Positions 15,168-22,800 of a stretch of DNA of 35,070 bases are shown here, one piece after another. The stretch lies in the NCBI GenBank assembly GCA_046729855.1, contig JBKPHM010000056.1, positions 1 through 35,070 on the forward strand, in the 5' to 3' direction. The position numbers and the translations under genes are program-made. This stretch comes from DATHSY01 sp046729855. Its GTDB lineage: Bacteria; Actinomycetota; UBA4738; HRBIN12. The stretch's first letter is position 1. Every line of letters begins with the position of its first letter. The notes under the pieces were generated by a model. That model did not search any database. It saw only the letters and a list, made by a program, of their open reading frames with translations, and was not told the DNA's origin.

Positions 15168-16354
15168 GCCCGGTGCCTGCGCGGGTCCTCGTGATCGGCG
15201 GCGGCGTCGGAGGGACGCTCGCGGCCAACCTCCTGTCGAAGGAGCTCGGACGCGACGCGCGGGTCACGGTCGTCGACCCGACCGGCATGCACGTCTACCA
15301 GCCCGGGTTCTTGTACGTCGCGCTCGGGCAGGCGTACGGCCGTTGGCTCGCACGCGACGAGCGCACCCTGCTGCGCAATAAGGTCGAGCTCGTCATCGAC
15401 TCGGTGACGAGCGTCGACACCGACGCGGGCACCGTGCAACTCGCGCGCGGACGCACGCTCGGATGGGACTACCTGGTGGTCGCGACCGGTTCGCGGCTGG
15501 TGCCGGACGCCGTTCCCGGCCTGGTCGAGGCCGGGTACGACTTCTATTCGCTCGACGGCGCACAGCGGCTCCGAGAGGCGCTGCGCACGTTCCGTGGCGG
15601 ACGGATCCATGTCGGCGTCTCGGGCATCCCGTACAAGTGCCCTCCGGCGCCGGTCGAGTTCGTGTTCATGCTGGAGGAGTACCTGCGCGGGCGCGGAATC
15701 CGCGATCGCAGCACCGTCACGCTGTTGTCGCCGCTGAACCGTGCGTTCACGATCGAGTCGGCCTCCAAGCTCGTGCAGCCGATGATGGGTCGGCTCGGGA
15801 TCGAGCTCACGACGTTCTTCAACGTCGAATCGCTCGACCCGTCCGCCGGCACGATCCAGTCCCTCGAGGGCGAGAAGGTCGAGTCCGACCTGCCGGTCAT
15901 CATCCCGCCGCACAGGGGGCAGCAGTTCGCGATCGACTCGGGTCTCGCCGACTCGTCCGGGTGGCTGCCGACGGACAGGCTGACCCTGCAGGTCGAGGGG
16001 CGCGACCGCGTGTTCGCGATCGGCGACGCGACCAACCTGCCGATCTCCAAGAGCGGCTCGACCGCCCACTTCGAGGCCCCGGTGGTCGCGAGCCGGATCG
16101 CGTCGCTCGTGCGCGGCACGGCGCCCGGGGAGAACTACGGCGGCCGCGTGATGTGCTTCCTCGAGACGGGCGGCGGACGGGCAACCGTGCTGCGGTTCGA
16201 TTACGAGCACCCACCGGCGCCGCCCCAGCCGAGCCGGGTGTGGCACTGGGGGAAGTGGATGTTCAACCGGCTGTACTGGGAGACGGTCCCGCAGGGCAGG
16301 ATGCCCGAGCGCGTGCCGCTCCCGATCCCAACGGGAGAGAAGGTGGACGCATGA
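15164..16354 (+). CDS. Sulfide:quinone-oxidoreductase-like FAD flavoprotein
   Basis: 396-aa pyridine-nucleotide-disulfide-type flavoprotein. The FAD dinucleotide fold is VLVIGGGVGGTLAANLL near the N-terminus; YLVVATGSRLVPD and VFAIGDATNLP are the second and third FAD-contacting motifs. Exactly two Cys are present: in GIPYKCPPAPVEFVF (near residue 157) and in GRVMCFLETG (near 330). These match the two redox-active Cys of sulfide:quinone reductases; the third Cys of some types is absent. The C-terminal WHWGKWMFNRLYWETV is amphipathic and could contact the membrane. Known family chemistry is sulfide oxidation to a persulfide with electrons to quinone; the TusA and DsrE neighbours suggest the sulfur is handed to protein carriers rather than released. 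GTG 15164 overlaps the previous stop; GTG 15173 is an alternative. Confidence 0.87.
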   Translation: MSPVPARVLVIGGGVGGTLAANLLSKELGRDARVTVVDPTGMHVYQPGFLYVALGQAYGRWLARDERTLLRNKVELVIDSVTSVDTDAGTVQLARGRTLGWDYLVVATGSRLVPDAVPGLVEAGYDFYSLDGAQRLREALRTFRGGRIHVGVSGIPYKCPPAPVEFVFMLEEYLRGRGIRDRSTVTLLSPLNRAFTIESASKLVQPMMGRLGIELTTFFNVESLDPSAGTIQSLEGEKVESDLPVIIPPHRGQQFAIDSGLADSSGWLPTDRLTLQVEGRDRVFAIGDATNLPISKSGSTAHFEAPVVASRIASLVRGTAPGENYGGRVMCFLETGGGRATVLRFDYEHPPAPPQPSRVWHWGKWMFNRLYWETVPQGRMPERVPLPIPTGEKVDA

Positions 16355-16584
16355 GCCAGGCGATCGCGAGGACGCTGGACCTCAAGGGGCTATCGTGCCC
16401 GCTGCCGATCGTGAAGACCGCGCAGGCGGTCAAGGGGCTCGAGGCGGGCGACCTCGTCGAGGCCCTCGCCACGGATCCCGGATCGGTGGCGGATTTCACG
16501 GCATGGTGCAAGACGACCGGCAACGAGCTCGTCGAGCAGACAACCGACGACGGCGTTTTCCGGTTCGTGATCAGGAAGAGGTGA
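16351..16584 (+). CDS. TusA-family sulfurtransferase (second copy)
   Basis: 77 aa. The CPxP motif is LSCPLPIVKTAQAV, close to the classical TusA sequence. A second Cys occurs in DFTAWCKTTGNELVEQ, in the place where some TusA proteins linked to oxidative sulfur metabolism carry one. The ATG overlaps the flavoprotein stop (ATGA). Clearly paralogous to the copy at 14925 but diverged, which suggests distinct partners: one TusA adjoins each DsrE protein. Confidence 0.93.
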   Translation: MSQAIARTLDLKGLSCPLPIVKTAQAVKGLEAGDLVEALATDPGSVADFTAWCKTTGNELVEQTTDDGVFRFVIRKR

Positions 16585-16589
16585 CGAGC

Positions 16590-17114
16590 ATGGCCGTCCA
16601 GCAGGCCGAGCTGAGGCTCCCGGAGCGCGAGGACCACGTGCCGCACAAGAAGCTGGTGATCATCGCCTGGAGCGGCGATCTGGACAAGGTCTGGCCGCAG
16701 ATGATCCTCGCCACGACCGGGGCCGCGATGGGCATGGACACGACGATCTTCTTTACGTTCTGGGGCCTGTTCTCGCTCGTCAAGCACGACCGTCGCATCA
16801 CCGGCGAGAACTGGATGCAGAAGATGGTCGCGATGATGGACCGTCCAGGGATGGAGCACCTGAAGCTCGGGAAGATGAACTTCGTCGGGGCCGGTCCCAC
16901 GATGATGAAGAAGCTCGCGAAGGACCACTCCGTCGCGAGCCCGGGAGAGTTGCTCGACCACGCGGTCGAGCTCGGCGTCAAGCTCGTCCCGTGTCAGATG
17001 ACCATGGACCTGTTGGGGCTGAGGCGCGAGGACATGATCGACGGCCTGGGCGAGCCCGCCGGCGCCACGGCGATGCTGCTCGAGTCGCAGGACGCGATCA
17101 CGCTGTTCATCTAG
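16590..17114 (+). CDS. DsrE2-like DsrE/DsrF/DrsH-family protein
   Basis: 174 aa. VIIAWSGDLDKVWPQMILAT opens the DsrE fold, followed by a hydrophobic stretch TTIFFTFWGLFSLV. The candidate persulfide Cys lies in GVKLVPCQMTMDLLGL (near residue 132), the conserved site of DsrE2 proteins. A Met-rich insert (NWMQKMVAMMDRPGMEHLKL) sits between, as is usual in DsrE2. These proteins are known to occur with TusA and rhodanese genes and to exchange sulfur with TusA. ATG 16590 lies 5 bases after the TusA stop, with AGGAAGAGG upstream. Last gene of the operon. Confidence 0.87.
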   Translation: MAVQQAELRLPEREDHVPHKKLVIIAWSGDLDKVWPQMILATTGAAMGMDTTIFFTFWGLFSLVKHDRRITGENWMQKMVAMMDRPGMEHLKLGKMNFVGAGPTMMKKLAKDHSVASPGELLDHAVELGVKLVPCQMTMDLLGLRREDMIDGLGEPAGATAMLLESQDAITLFI

Positions 17115-17151
17115 CTGAGGTGTCGGGCCGCCCATCGCACCCCGACAACAC

Positions 17152-17192
17152 GAGGGCCGGGAGGGCCGTCCCCCACCTACCTCCCGGCCCTC
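17152..17192 (+). terminator. Terminator of the DsrE-TusA-SQR operon
   Basis: A perfect 13-bp stem pairs 17152-17164 with 17180-17192 around a 15-nt loop, 37 nt past the last stop of the operon, then AGTCTTGCC. The stem is strong but the T-run is weak. Confidence 0.7.
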
Positions 17193-17257
17193 AGTCTTGC
17201 CCCCCAGCATCACGCCGCGGCGCCGTACCGTGTAGAGGGACGAGCGGGAGGTGCGGG

Positions 17258-17569
17258 ATGGGACTCCTCGACAGGGTCAAGCATGTCGCCGGCGAGGCCG
17301 CCGACGTCGCAAAGAAGGGTGCCTCGCAGGTCCAGTCCAAGGTCGAGCAGACGCAGGTGCGCCGTCGCGCCGATGAGGCGGCCAAGCAGCTCGGGTACCT
17401 GGTCGCGCACGAACGGCGGGGCGGCGCCGTGGCTACGGCGGCCGCCGACCGGCTCGTGACCGACATCACGGACGCCGAGGCGGAGCTCGAGCGCATGCGC
17501 GCGGCGGTACCGGACGTTCCCCCGCCCGCCGCCCCAGGGCAGTCGGCCGAGGAGGTCGCTGGCGAGTAA
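17258..17569 (+). CDS. Small coiled-coil protein of unknown function
   Basis: 103 aa starting MGLLDRVKHVAGEAADVAKKGA. The sequence is rich in Ala, Glu, Lys and Arg, with helical heptad-like patterning to residue 85 and a Pro-rich tail (VPDVPPPAAPGQ). No Cys, signal peptide or membrane segment. The N-terminal amphipathic helix followed by charged helices resembles small actinobacterial proteins of unknown role. GGGAGGTG sits about five bases before ATG 17258. It follows the sulfur operon terminator and converges with the histidine kinase gene. A TACCGT box at 17225 may be its -10. Confidence 0.72.
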   Translation: MGLLDRVKHVAGEAADVAKKGASQVQSKVEQTQVRRRADEAAKQLGYLVAHERRGGAVATAAADRLVTDITDAEAELERMRAAVPDVPPPAAPGQSAEEVAGE

Positions 17570-17597
17570 CGAGGAACCCGCTCCCTGCCGGCACCGG

Positions 17598-19784
17598 CTA
17601 TCCGGGCAGGAGCACCCGGAACGAGGCGCCGCCGCCCGGGCGGTCGTCCACCCAGGCGCGCCCGCCGTGCAGCTCGGCGAACCGGGCGACGAGCGACAGC
17701 CCGACTCCGACGCCGGGCGAGTGGCTCTTGGGACCCTCGCCCTGCCGGAAGGGCTCGAAGATCGCCTCGCGCAGGTCGATCGGCACGCCGGCGCCCTCAT
17801 CCTCGACCGCGAGAAGGGCGCCCTCGTCCGCTCGCTCGACGCGCACCCAGATCCTGGTGCCGGGACGCGTGTGCCGGACGGCGTTCGCGAGCAGGTTCTC
17901 GACGATCCGCTCGACCTTGGCCGCGTCGACCGACGCCTCCACGGTCGGAGCGTCAATCTCGACGGGATGCCCGGCGAGCAGATCCGAGCCCTCGACGGTC
18001 TGCCGGACGAGCCCCCCGACGTCGGTCGGGCGGCGCTGCGGCGAGATGATCCCTCGTTGCAGCCGATCGAGGTCGAGCAGGTCGGACAGCAGCCGTTGGA
18101 GCTTGCGCGCGTTCGCGGCGATCCGCTGCACCAAGTCGAGGCCGTCCTCGGTGGAGATCGAGGCGCCGGCGTGCTCGAGCGTGACCGCCGAGCCGAGGAT
18201 CGACGTGAGCGGCGTCCGCAGGTCGTGCGACACGGCCTCCAGGAAGGTGTTCTTCATGTCGTCGAGCGCGCGCAGCCGCTGCGCGGCCTCCCGTTCGCGA
18301 CGGAACGCCTCGGAGTACTTGCGCTCGCTTCTGCGCAGCGCCTGCTCGGCGCGCTTGCGATCCGTGATGTCGACCATCAGGCCGCGGAGCGCGGCGATCT
18401 CGCCCTGCGCATCGCGCGCGACGTGGACGAGATCGCGGAGCCACAGGATCTCCCCGCCCGGTCCACGGGCGCGGTACTCGATGCTGCGGTCGCCGCCTTC
18501 GGCCATCGCCCCCCGCACGGCCGTCAGCGCGGCCCCTCTGTCGTCGGCGATGACGTGGTCGCCCCAGTGGTCGGGACGGTCGTCCGGCCCGAGTAGCGGC
18601 CGGCCGAGCATGCTCGCCGCGCGGCTCGACAGGAACGAGAATCGTAGCGACGCGGGATCGGCTTCCCAGAACGTCGCCTCGAGGCTCTCGACGAGCTCGT
18701 GGAAGCGCTCGAGCTCGTGCACGCGCCGCGCCGAGCCGAGCGCGAGCGACGTGATGTCGGCGATCCCGCGTGCGAGCCGCATCTCGCGGTCGCCGAACGC
18801 CGGCGCATCGATCGTCCGAACGATGGTGATTGCGGCGAACCCATCGGGTCCCCACCGCAGCGGCGCGACGAGCGCCTCGGCGATGTCCTCGAGCGGGCGG
18901 TAGGGCTCGGGGAGGGCGTTGAGCATCGCGCGCGTCAGCACGAACGGCTGCTCGAGCGAGGGGAGGAACTCGCTGGCGGTCAACGCGTCGATCTCGCTGG
19001 ATTCCTGGAGGCGTTCGGTGCCGTCGCCGCGCGCGTGCGCCAGTCTGAACGCTCCGTCGGGCCCGCGAACGTACACGCCGGCCGCGTAGCAGTGGATCAG
19101 CGGCGGGACGGCGGCGACCGTTCGCGCCAGGACGCCGCCGATGTCGTGCAGGCCCGTCATCGCCTGGGACAGCCCGAGCAACGCCGCCGAGGTCTCGGCG
19201 GCCTCGCGCTCGCGCTGAAAGAGCCTCGCGTTCTCGAAGGCGACCGCTGCGTGCGAGGCGAGCACCTCGAGCAGCCGCATGTCCTCCTGGTCGAACTCGT
19301 CGTAGCCGAGGTTCGACAGGACGATCACGCCGACGACCCGGTCGCCCACCAGCATCGGCACCGCGAGCATCGACTCGAGCACCTCACCGGTCCCCTCGAT
19401 CTGGACCGCGAACTCGACCTGCTCGGCGTTCGGCGTGTAGAACGAACGCTTCGTCTTGGCGACGTGGCCGGTGATCCCCTCGCCGACGTTGGTGACGAGC
19501 TCCTCGTACGTCTCGCCCTCGTACTCGGTGAGGTCGCCGCGGAACGCGATCGGCTCGAGGGTCTCCCCGTCGCCGGCCAGCAGGTAGACCCGGCAGTTGT
19601 GGTAATCGACGATCGTCTTCAGCTCGACCGTGATCGCGTCACCGATCTCCTTGACGTCGGTCAGCCGGTTGAGCTGCGCCGCGAGGCTGTGCAGCATCTT
19701 GAGCTGCGCGACGGACCGAGGTTCCCGCTCGTCCCCTGCCGGCGACGACGCGGGCCCCGTGTCCTGCCGGGAGGTGTCGACCAT
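17598..19784 (-). CDS. Sensor histidine kinase (GAF-GAF-PAS-HisKA-HATPase)
   Basis: 728 aa, soluble (no membrane segment). Order: first GAF domain about residues 28-187, second GAF about 200-350, PAS/PAC about 365-480 (ending ALRGLMVDITDRKRAEQAL), HisKA with the phospho-acceptor His520 in AVSHDLRTPLTSILG, and HATPase_c with N-box Asn630/Asn634 in IVENLLANAVRHT, G1 VEDEGAGVP and G2 GVGVGLSLVARFAELHGG. The first GAF lacks the phytochrome chromophore Cys pattern; it does contain HNCRVYLL, so the ligand is unknown. No response regulator is encoded nearby, so it is an orphan kinase. ATG 19784 follows GGGGG. Divergent from the glutamate dehydrogenase gene with a 98-bp gap. Confidence 0.93.
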   Translation of the reverse strand: MVDTSRQDTGPASSPAGDEREPRSVAQLKMLHSLAAQLNRLTDVKEIGDAITVELKTIVDYHNCRVYLLAGDGETLEPIAFRGDLTEYEGETYEELVTNVGEGITGHVAKTKRSFYTPNAEQVEFAVQIEGTGEVLESMLAVPMLVGDRVVGVIVLSNLGYDEFDQEDMRLLEVLASHAAVAFENARLFQREREAAETSAALLGLSQAMTGLHDIGGVLARTVAAVPPLIHCYAAGVYVRGPDGAFRLAHARGDGTERLQESSEIDALTASEFLPSLEQPFVLTRAMLNALPEPYRPLEDIAEALVAPLRWGPDGFAAITIVRTIDAPAFGDREMRLARGIADITSLALGSARRVHELERFHELVESLEATFWEADPASLRFSFLSSRAASMLGRPLLGPDDRPDHWGDHVIADDRGAALTAVRGAMAEGGDRSIEYRARGPGGEILWLRDLVHVARDAQGEIAALRGLMVDITDRKRAEQALRRSERKYSEAFRREREAAQRLRALDDMKNTFLEAVSHDLRTPLTSILGSAVTLEHAGASISTEDGLDLVQRIAANARKLQRLLSDLLDLDRLQRGIISPQRRPTDVGGLVRQTVEGSDLLAGHPVEIDAPTVEASVDAAKVERIVENLLANAVRHTRPGTRIWVRVERADEGALLAVEDEGAGVPIDLREAIFEPFRQGEGPKSHSPGVGVGLSLVARFAELHGGRAWVDDRPGGGASFRVLLPG

Positions 19785-19869
19785 CGGTCCCCCGTCCGTA
19801 CGGTTCCCAATCCTCTCATGTCGGCACGTCGGGGCCGGTTCGTGAGCGCTCCGAGAAGCGGCCCGTCGG

Positions 19870-19875
19870 TACGAT
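19870..19875 (+). promoter_or_regulatory. -10-like box (TACGAT) for leaderless glutamate dehydrogenase transcript
   Basis: TACGAT ends exactly 7 nt before ATG 19883, so the predicted transcription start is the A of the start codon. There is no Shine-Dalgarno sequence. The flanking bases (GTCGGTACGAT) resemble the radA site (CTCGGTACGGT). Confidence 0.4.
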
Positions 19876-19882
19876 GTGCCGC

Positions 19883-22800
19883 ATGAGCCTGACGGACCGA
19901 GCGGCGGGCGATGCCGATCCGCTGCTCGACGAGGTCCTGACGCTGATCGCCGACCGGGCTCCGGACGACCGCATCGAGGCGCTCCGCGCGTTCGCCGCCC
20001 AGTACACGCGCAGGATGTCAACGACCGAGCTGGCGGAGCTTCCGCCGGGCGAGCTCGCCCGCCAGATCGAAGGCGCGTTCGGGCTCGTCGACGGGCGCAC
20101 TGGCGAGGTCGCCGTCCGCGCCTTCACCCCCGATCCGGACGTGGATGGCTACCGGACGGACGGCTCCGTGCTCGAGACCAACACCGAGGACTCCCCGTTC
20201 CTGTTCGATTCGGTGAACGAGGAGCTTCAGGCCCGGCACCTATCGGTTCGCCGCGTCGTGCATCCCGTGATCGGGACGGTCCGCGGGGCCGACGACCGGA
20301 TCGAGCACGTGAGCCACGCGCGCCGGTCCGAGACCCGCGAGTCGGTGATGCATTTCGAGCTCGACCGACGGCTGCCGCCCGCGATGCTGATCGATCTCGA
20401 GGCCGCGATCGGAGACGTTCTGTCCGACGTCCGGCTGGCCGTCCGCGGTTTCCCAGCGATGCGGGAGCGCGTGGGGGGCATGATCGAGATTGCGCGCGCC
20501 GGGGCGACTCTCTACCCGCCCGACGAGGTCGAGGAGACGGTCGCGTTCCTCGAGTGGCTCCTCGACATGAACTTCGTGTTCCTCGGCTACCGCGAGTACG
20601 ACCTGATCGACACCGACGCCGGCAGGAGCCTCGTCGTCCGTCCGGGGTCGGGGCTCGGCATCCTGTCGAAGCCGGGCTCTTCGTACGAGCGGCCGGTCGT
20701 CCTCTCGTCGCTCCCGACGTCGCTGCGCTCCAGGATCGAGGGCGGCGACCTGTTGATCTACTCGAAGACGAACCGCGCCTCGACCGTGCACCGTCGGGCG
20801 CGGATGGACTACATCGGCGTGCGGCGCGTGTCGCGCGACGGCCGAATCGTCGGCGAGGCCCGGTTGGTCGGCCTGTTCACGTCCAAGGCGTACATGGAGC
20901 CGGCGAGTCGGACGCCGCTGCTGCACCGCAAGCTGGCCCAGATCCTCGAGGCCGAGGACCTGTTCGAGGGCTCCCACGACTACAAGGCGGTCGTCTCGAT
21001 CTTCGAGAGCTTCCCCAAGGACGAGCTGTTCGCCGCGTCGACAGACGAGCTGCGACGGAGCGTCATGGGCCTCCTGGCCCTGCAGGAGCAGCGGCACGTC
21101 CGGCTGTTCGTCCGGCGAGACCTCTACGGACGCAGCGTGTCGTTGCTCGTGGCGCTGCCGCGCGAGCGGTTCAGCGCTGAGCTGCGCCACAAGCTGCAGG
21201 ACCTGTTCATGGAGCGGTTCAGCGGGTCGTCGGTCGACTACCACCTTTCCCTCGGCGAGAGCCAGCTGGCGATGATCCACTTCGCCGTGCACGTCGCCGA
21301 GGGAGAGGTCCCCGACGTGCCGTTCGAGGAGCTCGAGCGCGAGGTCGTCGATCTGGCTCAAACGTGGGATGACCGGCTGCTGGCGCTGCTCGTGCGGACG
21401 CACGGCGCGGAGCGCGGCCAGGAGCTGTTCGACCGGTGGGCGCCCCGCTTCCCCGACTACTACCGGTCGACGACCGACATTGACTTCGCCCTCACGGACA
21501 TCGAGCACTTCGAGCGGCTCGAGCAGGGTGACGAGTCGTTCGTTGTGGGAATCGCGAACGTCAGCGGCGACGACGGCGAGACGCTCACCAGGATCCGGCT
21601 GTACAAGGTCGGGGGCAAGATCCAGCTGTCGGATTTCGTCCCGACGCTCGAGGCGCTCGGGCTGCGCGTCGTCGAAGAGCGTCCCACCGACCTGCTCGGC
21701 GAGCAACCCACGGACGAGCGGTTCCTCCACGACTTCGGCGTCCTCGGGGCGGACGGGCATCCGCTCGACGTCAAGGAGTCGGGTCCGCGGCTCGCCGAGG
21801 CGATCGCCGCGGTGTGGCGTGGCGACGCCGAGTCCGACTCGCTGAACCGTCTCGTCGTGTTGGCGGGCCTCGACTGGCGTCAGGTGACGATCCTGCGGGC
21901 GTACCGGAAGTACCACCACCGCGTGAACGCGAGCTTCACCGCCGAGTACAAGAACGACGCCTTCGCAGCCCACCCGGCGATCGCGCGGAGGCTATGGGAC
22001 CTGTTCGAGCTGCGGTTCGACCCGGACCGTCCCAGGCAACCCGAGGCGGAGGACGCCGTCCGCGACGAGATCGTCGCCGCGCTCGACGCCGTGGCGTCGC
22101 TCGAGCAGGACCGCATCCTCCGCAACCATCTCGGCCTGATCCAGGCAACGGTCCGGACCAACGCGTTCCGTCCCGGTGCCCGTTCGCTGTCCTTCAAGTT
22201 CCGTTCGGCCGACGTGCCCGAGATGCCGCCGCCGGTGCCGCTGTTCGAGATCTTCGTGTACTCGACCGAGACGGAGGGCGTGCACCTGCGCGGTGGCAGG
22301 GTCGCCCGCGGCGGCATCCGGTGGTCCGACCGGCGCCAGGACTTCCGCACCGAGATCCTCGGGCTGATGAAGGCGCAGATGGTGAAGAACTCGGTCATCG
22401 TCCCGACCGGGTCCAAGGGCGGGTTTGTCCTCAAGCGGACGATCGCCGACGCCGTCGCGCTGAAGCAGGAGGTCACCCGCGAGTACGTCACGTTCATCCG
22501 CGGCTTGCTCGACGTGACGGACGACCTCGAGGACGGCAAGGTCGTGCATCCTCCGGACGTGGTGATCCACGACGAGCCGGACCCCTACCTCGTCGTGGCG
22601 GCCGACAAGGGCACGGCCACGCTGTCCGACACCGCGAACGAGGTCTCCGCCGAGTACGGGTTCTGGCTCGGCGACGCGTTCGCGTCGGGCGGCTCCACGG
22701 GCTACGACCACAAGAAGCTCGGGATCACGGCCCGCGGCGCGTGGGAGTCGGTGAAGCGGCACTTCCGGGAGATGGGAACGGACCCGGAGACCGATCCGAT

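Noticed and set aside
17598..19784. Phytochrome-type photoreceptor
   Set aside because: GAF domains lack the bilin-binding Cys context and there is no PHY domain.
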